A DNA stretch of 64,000 bases from Aphrocallistes beatrix (GCA_963281255.1 OY725488.1:5677524-5741523); one strand, 5' to 3'. Counted from the first letter of the stretch, positions 54,490-64,000 are shown. Notes: generated by a model not told the origin, from the sequence alone. Numbers and translations are program-made.

Positions 54490-55614
54490 CTAAAGATAAT
54501 ATTTGCGATGAATAATGCTAGGTCCATATTCATCATATTCTTCTAGTGCAATACACATGTCCTTGAAAGAATCAGCAGACGCCAGAATTGATGCTCCAAT
54601 CCAAGCTGCATACTTCCTCTCAGGAGGAGATATCACATTTATTTTCACGCCTTTGTTGGCTAATCCTGACATTTCCTGGTGAATGCGATCTGAGAAGCCA
54701 GGATACATGGTGTTACCTCCAGACAGGACGATGTTAGAGTAGAGTCTCTCTCGGACGTCTGCATCGCAATTCAGGATTGAGTTGTTTGCATCTTCATGGA
54801 TACCACACTCACTCCTTCCTAACAGAGAAGGTGCGAAGAGAGCTTCTGGACAGCGAAATCTCTCTCTCCCCACAGTTATCACACAACCATCTGGCAGTTC
54901 ATATTTCTTCTCTATGTTAGGATGATCCCACTCTCTAGAGTAGTCCATCGTGACGTAACAGGTCTTTTCCTTTATGTCACGTACAATTTCTCGTTCTGCA
55001 GATGTCGTGAAACTGTATCCTCTCTCAGTCATTAGTCTCGTTAAAAAGTCGGTTAAGTCCCTGCCGCTAGCTGTATCGTGTCGTCTGACACTGCGAGTGA
55101 TGGAGTGTCCTTTGTAGACGCAGACAGAGTGGGAAGCAGCGTCTCCCAATTCTATCACCGTTCCAGTCGTACGCCCGGAAGCGTAGAGAGAGAGGACAGG
55201 AGTGCCACACAGGTAGATGGCGGGAGTGATAAATGTTTCAAACATTATCTGAGTAGTCTTCTCTCGGTTGCTTTTAGGGTTGAGTGGTGTCTCTGTGAGA
55301 ATAACGCCGTGCTCTTCTGGACTTATACGAAGTTCGTTATAGAACGTGTGATGCCAGACTCTCTCCATATCATCCCATCGAGTTATTATGCCGTGTTCCA
55401 TAGGATATTTTAGACGCAGAATCCCACATTTGCTTTGGGATTCATCTCCTACATATGCCATCCGGGTCATCATACCAAACATAACACCTGGGTGTGGAGG
55501 TCTCCCCACAATAGTTGGAAATATTATTTTGGGTGTATCTTCGCCAGCGAAGCCAACTTTCATCGTGCCTGAACCGTTATCAATAACCACGTTAGAAAGT
55601 TCTCCTGTAGCCAT
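54490..55614 (-). CDS. Divergent actin, intronless, altered nucleotide site
   Basis: 374 residues, full actin length, one exon. Conserved: [116 protein letters not shown]. It departs at positions invariant in conventional actins. The AIQAV segment holding catalytic Gln137 reads LCGTPV (Thr138 here), and the phosphate loop DSGDG reads ELGDAA (Asp154 to Glu, Gly158 to Ala). The His161 equivalent is kept. C-terminus KYYL replaces KCF. Closer to actin than to any Arp class. Could be a specialised (for example germline) actin or a retrocopy diverging but kept open. The upstream acceptor-like TATTTTAG at 55636 allows a 5'-UTR intron. Confidence 0.88.
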   Translation of the reverse strand: MATGELSNVVIDNGSGTMKVGFAGEDTPKIIFPTIVGRPPHPGVMFGMMTRMAYVGDESQSKCGILRLKYPMEHGIITRWDDMERVWHHTFYNELRISPEEHGVILTETPLNPKSNREKTTQIMFETFITPAIYLCGTPVLSLYASGRTTGTVIELGDAASHSVCVYKGHSITRSVRRHDTASGRDLTDFLTRLMTERGYSFTTSAEREIVRDIKEKTCYVTMDYSREWDHPNIEKKYELPDGCVITVGRERFRCPEALFAPSLLGRSECGIHEDANNSILNCDADVRERLYSNIVLSGGNTMYPGFSDRIHQEMSGLANKGVKINVISPPERKYAAWIGASILASADSFKDMCIALEEYDEYGPSIIHRKYYL

Positions 55615-56619
55615 TACGCATACGAATTTATTTTCCTAAAATACGAAATAATATACTTGTTTAGAGATATCTTTATGGAAATTTTACAATAGATGCCTTA
55701 TATGCACCAAACCATCACATCTAAATTAATCAAACGTTTGCATCCGACTTCAGATTATTCGAGCTTAAATATTTTTCACGCTATTTTCACTTAATCTACT
55801 GTACAGTCTGTTCTCCATAATTGTCACCAATGGCTAACGAACTCCAAGTGATGCCTTTGCACTTAATGTTAGAAGTTAAATAAGTACTATTCCCTAGCCC
55901 CGAATCGCAAAAGGCTGAGTTTCAGAGGTGAAGATTATAATTTTTTAGTCTTCATTATTTAATATTTTAGACTATGAGTTTTGGACGAAAATGATTGTTG
56001 AGATGTATAATTTTGTACCAAAAAGAAGAATACATTTCACATGTCTAACTTCAGCGGATTCCCAGATATTAATATTCATTGCACAATGGACCAAGTTTCA
56101 AGACCCAAGCTGTGCACCTCCAGTCCTTTATTTAATTAAAGGTTATCATTCGGTGAAATGGGTCGATTTTGAAAATTTATAAACGTTTGGGGCAAAGAAT
56201 TGTTAAACTTTCTTATTCTGCAACAAAACACCTAAAAGCCCACAAAGGGGGCTTTTGAGGCGTCAAACTACCACACGGAGCAACAAACTGCAAAAGGATC
56301 TTTTTTTGCAAAATTTTTATAGTTTTCAAACAATTAAATTCTAATAAAGTATACGTATATATATATATTCCTTCTACGGGAGTATAATTATCGAAAGCAT
56401 TTGTGATATAATTTAAATTGAATACTACCGCGCAGATTGTTTATCTTACTTGAATTGACCGATTTGAAATGGCACAAGGAGGAAGACCCATTGATTCAGT
56501 GTGGAATTTTTTTCTTTCAACATATATTCTTCAACAATTATGTATTCAGCATATTTATATACATCTTATTTAAATATACAAGTAAGAACTAAAATGTATT
56601 CGTACAATAATTAGGTTTT
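55615..56619. other. Spacer upstream of the actin gene
   Basis: Promoter-side DNA, no further gene recognised; short 63-residue frame at 55991 unsupported. Confidence 0.4.
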
Positions 56620-56699
56620 GACCAGTTTTGACCGGTTTTGTCCAGCCAGGAGGTTTGGACAGGACGGTTTTTACCACATGGACAAAACCTGCCAACCCT
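56620..56699 (-). mobile_element. Solo hAT-like end (CAGGGTTGGCAGGTTTTGTC)
   Basis: Reverse strand begins CAGGGTTGGCAGGTTTTGTC and carries repeated GGTCAAAAC/GGACAAAAC words; the opposite end is missing. Confidence 0.4.
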
Positions 56700-56873
56700 G
56701 ATGCCATAACTCAAAAGTTCATGAAAAATGGTTAAATCTATGAACTTTGTTCATGATATGGCAACAGTGGCGTCGATCCCATCAAGAGGATCAAAAAAGC
56801 ATGAAAACTTGCTGAGTTAAACTCCTAGATTTTACAAAAAGATCCCTTTCAGGGCTGTATCATTACATAATGC

Positions 56874-57291
56874 TAGGACATTAGTCGATCCTCAAAAAAA
56901 GGATCTAGATCCAGATCCAGATCCTAACTTATAAAAGGATCTTCGATCCGATCACGATCCCCAAAAGATACTTTCAATAATAATCAGAGGACTATCATTT
57001 TTTGACAGCTCCTGGGAGATGCCTTATGGCATGGACAGCGTGCAATGTCCGTCCGTCTGCGGCAGCCTGGGGGCGTGCTTAGTGCTTAAGTTAGTATTCA
57101 AACCATAAAACACATTAAAAAAATATATTTAATCAACATAAATTTCAACACTTTCACTTCCAACTTGGGGATTAAAAAGAAAAAGGATCGGATCGAATTC
57201 AGTAAAAGTTTCGATCCGATCCCGATCCTACTTTTTAAAAGGATCGCGATCCGGATCTTTCGATCATGGATCGAAAGATCCTAATGCCCTA
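56874..57291. mobile_element. hAT-like element with GGATCGGATC words, 8-bp TSD
   Basis: 418 bp, TAGGACATTAGTCGATCC to GGATCGAAAGATCCTAATGCCCTA, flanked by exact CATAATGC (56866-56873, 57292-57299). GATCC/GGATC palindromic words fill both subterminal regions; the centre carries a piece of repeat C (ATGCCTTATGGCATGGACAG). Confidence 0.82.
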
Positions 57292-57348
57292 CATAATGCG
57301 CGTATATTAAATAGTATCTATGTCATGCACCAAAATGTAAATCGGCTA

Positions 57349-57408
57349 AGATTTTGGACAGTTTGGTCCAGTCAATATTTGACTGGACCAAATTGTCCAA
57401 AATCTTGG
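57349..57408. repeat. Near-perfect 59-bp palindrome
   Basis: AAGATTTTGGACAGTTTGG... mirrors ...CCAAATTGTCCAAAATCTT with one mismatch and almost no loop. Lies about 70 bp beyond the 3' end of PIGG. Confidence 0.75.
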
Positions 57409-57478
57409 TCCATTGGTCCATGATATATAAAAGTGAGAGGGGTCTATGTGGCAATCTGAAAAGTGATATTAAAAATTG

Positions 57479-60013
57479 CTAATCTAAATCATATCCAAAC
57501 AAATTAAAGAGTCTATCTCTTAAATGTAGAGTTAAGACAATCCCAAATAAAATCAGCAGGTTCCCAGAGTGGCATACCTCGTAGAGGAACTTGGGTGCAA
57601 ACACTGTCCATACGAAGAGGTGGTATCTGAAGGTGAGCATGATGACGAGATAAATTAGCAAAGTGTACAGCCTGAAAGTGAGCAGGATATGGAATTGGCG
57701 CCAGATAATGTGAGGAGGAAGCGCTCTGCTCTGATAATGTGCGAAGTGAAACGCAAGGGTTAGTAAGAACATTGCAAACACCGATAAATACGTTTGAATC
57801 GCAGCTCTTGGCTCGGAATGGAAAGCCATTCCTTTGAATCCTGCCCCCAGGTCAACAGTGGCGAAGTGGTTCGAATTCCCGCAAGCGAAATGCGTAGCGT
57901 AGCAGAGCCAGACAGTAAAGAGCGTGAGTGAGTAGCTCTTAGTGCTGGCGGAGAGGATGTACGGATATACCGTAGCGTGTGCTGTGAGTGTTAGCAGTAG
58001 GATGATACTGTAGTAAGGCTTAGTTAGCATTAAGAATACAACCTGCAGTGTTGTGTATAGTCCGAACAGCAGATTGAACTCTCGCGTGTAGGAGATGAGC
58101 AGCAATGCTGAGAGAAACAGTATGAACCAACCTTCACGGACACCATGAGAACCTTGTATAAGCATCTCTCCCATGCTAATATCCCCAATCACGAGTTTGA
58201 AGTAGAGAATGGAGAGGAGGGAGAGTATTAGTAACAGTTTGTTCACAATGCTAGCACGCTGCATTAGGAATACATTGTTAACAAGACAGATCGCAAACAG
58301 GGAGTAGGAGTAAATAACGAGGTAGAACCACTCACTTTCCTCTCTCAAAAGCCAGGTGCTGACATCTGGGAGATGTGCCCAGTTAATCCCGGTCTGTTTC
58401 AGGTTGGAGAGCAGTTTCGAACTTAGGACGAGTAGGGAGAACCAGAGTGCGAGTGTGGAAGTGGAAAGGCGAGTCAGAGAGCTGAGCAGCAGTAGGACGT
58501 GAAAGGAGCACAGCCAGTGGTACCAGATGTAGTGCTCCTCCTCTACACAGCTGCTGGAGAGGAAGGACAGCGGGTACACCAGGGTACCCCACACCAGGGA
58601 TTGCTCCCAGAAGTTGCACGTGTGGAGAGAGATGAAAGCTCTCTGATAATAACGCATATGGTAGAGCATCTGGTAGAGCCAGAATACGAAGAGGGGTAGG
58701 AGGAGCGGAGGGTAGAGGGAGAAGAACAGGGTAGCTAGGAACAGCACCATGTACCTGTTGCGCAGTCTGTGCGCGGGGAAATGTTGATGCAGCAGCACGC
58801 TCTTGACGAGGAGGGAGATGGACAGCTCGAGACTGAGGAGGAGGATGAACAGGCCCGAGTAGAGGTAGGCGTGGTCGTAGTCAGTGGCAGAAGAGATGAG
58901 CTTGCTCTGCACGCGCCGAACTCTCCGAATCAACTCGTCCAGACGAGGAGGCGGGTTGCTGCACTCGACCATCTCTCTCTGACGCTGTTCCAGCAGTCTA
59001 CACAAATGCGCTAGGTTATACTTCATAACCGACACTTGTGTGTCCTCGCTGACCTCAGACAACATCTCCGGAATCACAGCACCCACACTCTCTCTTGGAA
59101 TGCCAACTCCAAACAGGATGGCTAGAGTAGTTGTCACGTCCACTTGTAAGATGACGTCATCAACAGAGGTGATCCCCCTGCCACCCTCAAACCTAGAACT
59201 CAGGAATAACAGAGGGACATGAGTTTCGTCTTTCGTGGCACCCCCGTGACTCCCGGACACACTCATCCCATGGTCCCCCAGCACCAGTATCAGGGAGTTC
59301 TCCCCTCCCACCTCTCTATACACCTTCTCAATAACCTCGTCCATCTCTCTCAGTTTCCAGGCGATCAGCTCGCTCCTGCTCCCATGAGTGTGTCCAATGT
59401 GATCCAGTCCGAGGTAGTGGAGAATCATCAAGTCCCAGTCCCTGCTCGCTAGCTCTCGCGGCAGATGCCGCGTCACGTTATCGTCCACTTCAGTGTAGTC
59501 ATTCACGAAGAAAGAAACTGTTCCGTCTTGTCGTTTGAAAGTGCGCGGGAATAGCTTCATCCAGGTGTCGTCTCCAAAGAAGACCAGCTGCTTCCCCTTC
59601 CCTCTGAGGCGCGAGATGAGGTTATCCTGCTGGAGCTCGGGGGAGCTGATCTGAGTCAGCATGTCAAAGAAAGCGGGCACTGTTCCTGTCACGAGGGCTT
59701 TCACGCGCGGAAGTGTGACTGTAGGCGCGTGAGCGTGTCCCACGAAGCACCTGGCCGACCGATTCCCCAGCTTCTCTCTGACGAACTGCATCGGAGAGGA
59801 GGGGGACATAACGAAGTCAAACCTGAGCGCGTCGATCACTATCAGCACCAGTCTCTCATAGACGGGGGGGTTGGGCAGGGGAGAAAGCGGGGTGTCAGAG
59901 TCCGGGGCTCGGGAGAGGTTGAGTGGGAAGTAGCCGAGAGAGAAGATAGACAGTCCGGTGAAGCTGAATATCAGAAGTAGGCATATGTGAGGGAGGAGAG
60001 TGTGTTCTGTCAT
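57479..60013 (-). CDS. PIGG: GPI ethanolamine phosphate transferase 2 (PIGG), intronless
   Basis: 844 residues. ER membrane enzyme adding ethanolamine phosphate to the second mannose of the GPI anchor. N-terminal TM (about 8-28), then an alkaline-phosphatase-fold catalytic domain in the lumen: IVIDALRFDFV (Asp61), HAPTVTLPRVKALVTGTVPA (nucleophile Thr region 98-100), FFGDDTWMKLFP, FFVNDYTEVDDNVTRHL (PIGG-specific), HYLGLDHIGHTHG (204-208) and LVLGDHGMSVSGSHGG (247-248). The C-terminal half (about 385-840) is many hydrophobic helices. Human PIGG is about 983 residues, so the TM region here is compact. A PIGO identity is less likely because of the DYTEVDNNVTRH-type block. Single exon; start is the first ATG, 8 residues before the TM. 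Confidence 0.93.
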   Translation of the reverse strand: MTEHTLLPHICLLLIFSFTGLSIFSLGYFPLNLSRAPDSDTPLSPLPNPPVYERLVLIVIDALRFDFVMSPSSPMQFVREKLGNRSARCFVGHAHAPTVTLPRVKALVTGTVPAFFDMLTQISSPELQQDNLISRLRGKGKQLVFFGDDTWMKLFPRTFKRQDGTVSFFVNDYTEVDDNVTRHLPRELASRDWDLMILHYLGLDHIGHTHGSRSELIAWKLREMDEVIEKVYREVGGENSLILVLGDHGMSVSGSHGGATKDETHVPLLFLSSRFEGGRGITSVDDVILQVDVTTTLAILFGVGIPRESVGAVIPEMLSEVSEDTQVSVMKYNLAHLCRLLEQRQREMVECSNPPPRLDELIRRVRRVQSKLISSATDYDHAYLYSGLFILLLSLELSISLLVKSVLLHQHFPAHRLRNRYMVLFLATLFFSLYPPLLLPLFVFWLYQMLYHMRYYQRAFISLHTCNFWEQSLVWGTLVYPLSFLSSSCVEEEHYIWYHWLCSFHVLLLLSSLTRLSTSTLALWFSLLVLSSKLLSNLKQTGINWAHLPDVSTWLLREESEWFYLVIYSYSLFAICLVNNVFLMQRASIVNKLLLILSLLSILYFKLVIGDISMGEMLIQGSHGVREGWFILFLSALLLISYTREFNLLFGLYTTLQVVFLMLTKPYYSIILLLTLTAHATVYPYILSASTKSYSLTLFTVWLCYATHFACGNSNHFATVDLGAGFKGMAFHSEPRAAIQTYLSVFAMFLLTLAFHFAHYQSRALPPHIIWRQFHILLTFRLYTLLIYLVIMLTFRYHLFVWTVFAPKFLYEVCHSGNLLILFGIVLTLHLRDRLFNLFGYDLD

Positions 60014-61150
60014 TAGGAGACCTCCCTCCTCTCTGTCTGAGCATCTGCTGAGTTAGAAACGGTAAACTCTCATTCTTATGAAGTAGCTAGCAGCACAATA
60101 TCCATAATGATTTGAAGTCCCGTCACGCTTAACTGGTCCGGGCTTCTTTTTTTTAATTTTAATAATGATCATTTCAGCTTTCTTATTTATATTTTATTCC
60201 TAATATAATATTATGATATACAGCACCTTTTTAGCCCAAAATTTAGGCCGCTGTTAGTTGGAAACTTTCTTTAGTTTCAGGTCCACCGCTCGCATCAATA
60301 TTTAGCTACCGCATATACTACGTATGATCATTATTGTTATCAATATATACCCACACGGATATATTTCAAGTACAGGGCATTGATTACCATTGATCAGGGA
60401 TCTTGTACAGTTGTCTAGCTAGCTTATAATAGATCTCAGTCTTTGAGATTTCAATGCGTTAATTACAAGTTTATAGCCATCATACATTAAATATCAGCTT
60501 TGATCATATCCAGGGATGGAAACAGCAACTTTCATATTTTGTTTGGAGTGTGTAATTTACATATAAGACTATAATTACAATTTTTATTTGGGTTTTGGGC
60601 CTTCGGCAAATTTTCAATTTAAGTTGATGCAAAAATTTTTAATATTAAATTTCTGACGGATTTTCATTGCCACTAACTTGCTGTTAACAGTCTTTAATAG
60701 CAACAAATACTGTTAACAGCTGTTATAATAGTGCAGTAAAGCAGCAACTATCTAGCTGTAATTGGAATCTTTGGGGAAAGAAAGCCTTGCTGTTACAATG
60801 TAAGCCATTTATCTGCACTTAGGGTCCCTTTGGAGCTGAAAGCAAGTTTTCTATTAACAGTAGCCTTTTCTAAATTAGCTTATTTAAATTATTCCTGACC
60901 AGTCATTGCAGTCAGAACTGGTCCGGAACTGACCTGTTATGCCGTTATAGTCCTTATTTCGAAATCTATATATTTAAACAGATGTCGTGAATCGTAACGT
61001 GGAGATAGATGGCTTTATCCGAAATTTTGGTAAGGAAGGTTTAACAGGTCTATTCTTTGAAATCAGCATCAGTTTTTACATAGGATATAACTGCTAAACC
61101 TTTGTTACCAAAAATTCGAATCAAAGCTCTCTCTTAGCCACTACGTAGTA
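60014..61150. other. PIGG-DDX52 spacer
   Basis: Contains 60511-60830, a reverse-oriented relative of the 5478 hAT-like MITE: starts CAGGGATGGAAACAGCAAC and has CTTGCTGTTAACAG and CTGTTAACAGCTGTTATA words, with the left end decayed. Remaining DNA shows no gene. Confidence 0.5.
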
Positions 61151-61673
61151 GGGTGGCGCAAAATCAACAAAATGTTTATACACACCATAACTCATTATAT
61201 TTAATGCCAAATGATGTATTAAGTGAATGTTTAAAATTTTGAGATTTCAACGAATTTGAAAGGTCGCTTATTAGAAAGTGGCCCCGACGTTTGGAAAAAT
61301 TCAAAACCATGCACGGGCTGGGTTTAATTGATTGTAAACAACAGAATTAGACTTTGGGATGTATTTATATTCTTAATAACATGATTCTCAGTTTTATAGT
61401 GAGTTGTTCTCTAGATTTGCTAAGAAACAGTGGACTCCATCAAGTCTATTATGTCCCTTTTTCCATTTCTATGCTACATCTATCTAACAATTCATTTAAA
61501 TATGTTGAACATGATAGTAACGAATATAACGGATCTATTTTCAATACAAATTCCAATATAAACGAACTAGATGAATGCGCGACAATTGTATACATTATTA
61601 ACTTATTACATCATTTGGTTTAAAATATAATGAGTTATGGTGTATACATTTTATTGATTTTTTTGCGCCACCC
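61151..61673. mobile_element. Long-TIR MITE (GGGTGGCGCAAAA ends)
   Basis: 523 bp, GGGTGGCGCAAAATCAACAA to its inverse, TIRs about 50 bp (continuing ACACCATAACTCATTATATT), flanked by TA. The 89-residue frame inside has no transposase features. Confidence 0.8.
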
Positions 61674-61815
61674 TACTAAGGTAGTAGTCGACTGTGATAT
61701 TTTTTAAATTTAAAACAACAGAATTTGAATGATTTTATTAGAAATCGAAAAGATGGCTTCTGGCACTTTCCACATCTGCTCGGATATCTAGCATCAGTTG
61801 AACAGATCTTAATAA

Positions 61816-63594
61816 TTAATACGGATCTTGACTGAGTGCAATACCTCGTTTCTGTTCTCTCCTATCATTCTTATTCTCAGTTACGACCTGTCTCTTCTTC
61901 CTTCTACCCAAATCGAGCCTACCGGGAATCCGGATGGATTTCCTTTTTTTGGCCTTTCTCGCTCTCTTCTCTCTCTTTCCGGTCTTCTTCAGCTCGAGCA
62001 TCCATGGTTCCACACTGTGTCCTGACTGCTTTATCACAGTGGCGATGCTCCGTAGAAAAGGAAGGTCTCCCTCTGTGAACAAAGTCACAGCTCTCCCAGA
62101 CCTCCCTGCCCTGCCTGTGCGCCCCACCCGGTGGATGTAGGAGACCAGCGAGCTAGGCATATCGAAGTTAATCACCATGTTAACACCTTTGAAGTCCATC
62201 CCCCTGGCCACCAGCTCCGTGGCGATCATCACCCACAACTTGCCAGAGCGGAACGCCTTCACGACGTTGTCTCTCTGCGCTTGTGTGCGCTCGGAATGAA
62301 TCACGTCCGCATTGATGCCGTCGTAGATCAGCTCCCGCATCAGATCCCGCGCTCGGTCTACCGTGTCCAGGAAGATGAGTACAGGTGGATCCAGCTGTCC
62401 CTCCTTCACCATCTGTCTGATCGCCAGTATCTTTCCGCCCTCTGTTCCCACGAACTTGAGCTCCTGCCGCACCAGGTTACACGCGGAATTTCTCACCCCT
62501 ACCGTGACTCGAGCATGGTTGGGGAGGTGTGCCCGGCACCACTCCTCCACCTTGTCGGGGAGTGTGGCTGAGAAGAGACCCATGCAGAGGTCCGGATGGG
62601 AGCAGGCGGACAGGATGGCAGAGATCTGCTTCACGAACGGCTGCTTGCTCTCAGCCTCGAACAGCTTGTCCGCTTCATCCAGCACCAGCCAGCGGACCGC
62701 GTCGAGGGATATCCCGGGCGGCTGAGAGGAGAGGAGGGAGACAAGGCGCTTCGGAGTGGCCACCAAGATGTCCAGTTTCAAGGCGCCAGAAGGAGAGTAG
62801 ACCTGAGCAGCGGAGGATGACTTAGTGAGTAAGTGAATGCGAAATTTGACACCTCTTGAGAGTCGCACGAATTCACGGTGTATCTGCGCTGCTAGCTCCC
62901 TGGTGGGCGTTAGTACCAGGGCCCGGAACCCGACCCTCTGAGGCTGCGAGAGGTGTGAGAGGATGGGGAGGGCGAACGCAGCGGTCTTCCCGGAACCCGT
63001 GGGGGCACAGCATAGCACGTCTCTCCCCTGCATGAGCAGCGGCACCGCCTGCATCTGGACGGGCGTGGGAGAAAAGAATCCTGAACGGATGAGGTTGTCC
63101 AGGAGGCAGGAGGACATCTGGGAGGAGTAGCAGTCGTTGAGAGATTGGAAGGAGTCATGGGGTGCAGGGATGTCGCTACTCTTGATGTGAATCTTGTATT
63201 GTTTTCTCAGACTAGCTGATAGGTCAGGGGATGGATCGGATTGTTTGGTAAGCTTTCTCTTCTTTTTGGAACGGGGTACTGAGTCTGAGGATAGCAACCG
63301 TATTGGAGAAGAATCCTCCGAGTCCGAGTCGTCTGCGGATTCTAACACTTCCTCCTGAACGGTTAGAGTTACTTCTTTATTGGAAAGTTCTGATTTCTTC
63401 CGTTTCCTGCTAGCTCCTTCATGTCTACCTTCCTGAGAGAATTCCCCGAAGAAGTCTAGAGAAATTCTCGGATCGGTGGCAGGAGTCTGGGGCTGTTTGT
63501 TCTTATGGAACTGACTTTGAACGATTGTGTTAGATCCGCCTTTGAATGAAGCGCCTACTTTTAGTCTCTGGAATAATTTATCCGTGTCTACCAT
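61816..63594 (-). CDS. DDX52: DEAD-box RNA helicase DDX52 (Rok1-type), intronless
   Basis: 592 residues (human 599). Nucleolar helicase required for 18S rRNA processing and 40S assembly. The basic, acidic-patch N-terminus (SADDSDSEDSSP) and YKIHIKSSDIPAP are DDX52/Rok1-typical. Q motif FFSPTPVQMQAVPLLMQ; motif I APTGSGKT (197-204); Ia PTRELAAQ (230-237); II VLDEAD (305-309); III SAT (342-344); V-VI ATELVARGMDF and HRVGRTGRAG (488-497). Lys/Arg-rich tail (KKTGKREKRARKAKKRKS). All catalytic motifs intact. Works in the same pathway as TSR2 in this window, but the two are not co-located in an operon-like way. Confidence 0.95.
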   Translation of the reverse strand: MVDTDKLFQRLKVGASFKGGSNTIVQSQFHKNKQPQTPATDPRISLDFFGEFSQEGRHEGASRKRKKSELSNKEVTLTVQEEVLESADDSDSEDSSPIRLLSSDSVPRSKKKRKLTKQSDPSPDLSASLRKQYKIHIKSSDIPAPHDSFQSLNDCYSSQMSSCLLDNLIRSGFFSPTPVQMQAVPLLMQGRDVLCCAPTGSGKTAAFALPILSHLSQPQRVGFRALVLTPTRELAAQIHREFVRLSRGVKFRIHLLTKSSSAAQVYSPSGALKLDILVATPKRLVSLLSSQPPGISLDAVRWLVLDEADKLFEAESKQPFVKQISAILSACSHPDLCMGLFSATLPDKVEEWCRAHLPNHARVTVGVRNSACNLVRQELKFVGTEGGKILAIRQMVKEGQLDPPVLIFLDTVDRARDLMRELIYDGINADVIHSERTQAQRDNVVKAFRSGKLWVMIATELVARGMDFKGVNMVINFDMPSSLVSYIHRVGRTGRAGRSGRAVTLFTEGDLPFLRSIATVIKQSGHSVEPWMLELKKTGKREKRARKAKKRKSIRIPGRLDLGRRKKRQVVTENKNDRREQKRGIALSQDPY

Positions 63595-63695
63595 CTAAAA
63601 GCAAAAATTAATGAATACAAATATATAGTATGTAGTTTCATGAATCTGGGTGATTTTAAAAATCTCAATTCAATCAGAATTTAATTTTAATTATA

Positions 63696-63814
63696 AAAGC
63701 CCCTCACAGAGGTGTGCCTCCACCTTCCTGAGATGATGCACAAGCACAACATATGCTGTGTATCATCATTCAGGGAAATGGAAGCACACTCCCATCCTAT
63801 CTGTGAGGGGCTTT
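63696..63814. ncRNA. 119-nt imperfect hairpin upstream of DDX52
   Basis: AAAGCCCCTCACAGA at one end pairs with TCTGTGAGGGGCTTT at the other. The inner stem pairs TTCCTGAGATGATGCACA with TGTATCATCATTCAGGGAA around a short loop (AGCACAACATATGCT). About 50 bp of interrupted stem. Could be a microRNA-like precursor or a small fold-back MITE; the sequence alone does not decide. Confidence 0.4.
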
Positions 63815-63864
63815 CTCCATACTGGACATCTCTTGTCAGGGGAGTGACTACGGCCGGGACATAG

Positions 63865-64000
63865 CTAATTTACGGAATGGAACGGTACTATTCTGTGAAA
63901 TCTGAGTACCTAATTTACGGAATATTCCATTCCGGATATTGTACGGAGTATTCCGTAAATTAGGCATTTATAATATCCGGAATGGATTGTCTCTATTGCT
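63865..64000. mobile_element. Palindromic-word element (ACGGAATATTCCGT), cut by window end
   Basis: Repeats of TAATTTACGGAAT, GGAATATTCCATTCCGG and the inverse ATTCCGTAAATTAGGCATTT; same design as 37565-37760. Confidence 0.5.

Noticed and set aside
58499..59980. Plus-strand frames opposite PIGG
   Set aside because: Antisense of a GC-richer coding stretch; no recognisable protein.
61354..61623. 89-residue + frame
   Set aside because: Inside the 61151-61673 MITE and running into its TIR; no transposase motifs.
62131..62825. Several plus-strand frames opposite DDX52 (up to 146 residues)
   Set aside because: Antisense shadows of the helicase motifs, with no domain character.
1..64000. Search for tRNA, rRNA, snRNA genes, LTR or LINE elements and endogenous viral genes
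   Set aside because: No cloverleaf boxes, reverse transcriptase, integrase or capsid-like frames were recognised by eye.

Overview
This is nuclear DNA of an invertebrate metazoan. It is AT-rich, has spliceosomal GT-AG introns (down to about 56-67 nt), and encodes animal-type proteins: an Ig/FN3 adhesion receptor, a TRAF-like protein, a CD36-family receptor, PHYH, PIGG, VPS11 and DDX52. It is also dense in cut-and-paste and rolling-circle-like repeats. I cannot name the species. The many intronless genes and tiny introns suggest a compact, early-branching or fast-evolving lineage. Bacterial features (Shine-Dalgarno sites, operons) are absent.

Layout. 1-2980: C-terminal end of VPS11 (endosomal tethering) and an intronless xylulokinase (XYLB), both +. 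2981-6025: repeats, including two decayed NHL-repeat gene fragments. 6026-7783 (-): an intronless HMG-CoA-lyase-like TIM-barrel protein with a C-terminal EF-hand. 7784-19080: about 11 kb with no gene found, built from dispersed repeats and TIR elements. 19081-32480 (+): one transmembrane receptor gene reconstructed from 14 exons (signal peptide, 5 Ig, 3 FN3, TM, cytoplasmic tail; 1031 residues; open throughout). Its 7-kb intron holds an antisense TRAF-like gene and several transposons. 32738-39217: a SCARB pseudogene fragment, an IFI6/IFI27-like fragment, a mariner nested inside another TIR element, and a large fold-back element. 39707-51458 (+): SCARB-like receptor, NHL protein, an unrecognised zinc-motif protein, an IFI6/27-like broken gene, TSR2, a small membrane protein, and PHYH in four exons. 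51459-54480: repeats. 54490-63594 (-): divergent actin, PIGG and DDX52, all intronless.

The genes are mostly unrelated housekeeping functions: membrane traffic, sugar metabolism, ribosome biogenesis (TSR2 and DDX52), GPI-anchor synthesis and fatty-acid alpha-oxidation. No operon is evident.

The most distinctive signals are these. (i) Many hAT-like elements with 8-bp target duplications, each carrying its own palindromic 'word' repeated inside its ends. (ii) A Helentron-like repeat clan sharing a GC-rich multi-hairpin terminus but differing in body. (iii) An actin paralogue with substituted ATP-site residues. (iv) The HMGL/EF-hand fusion. (v) Alternative last exons in the Ig receptor and in PHYH.
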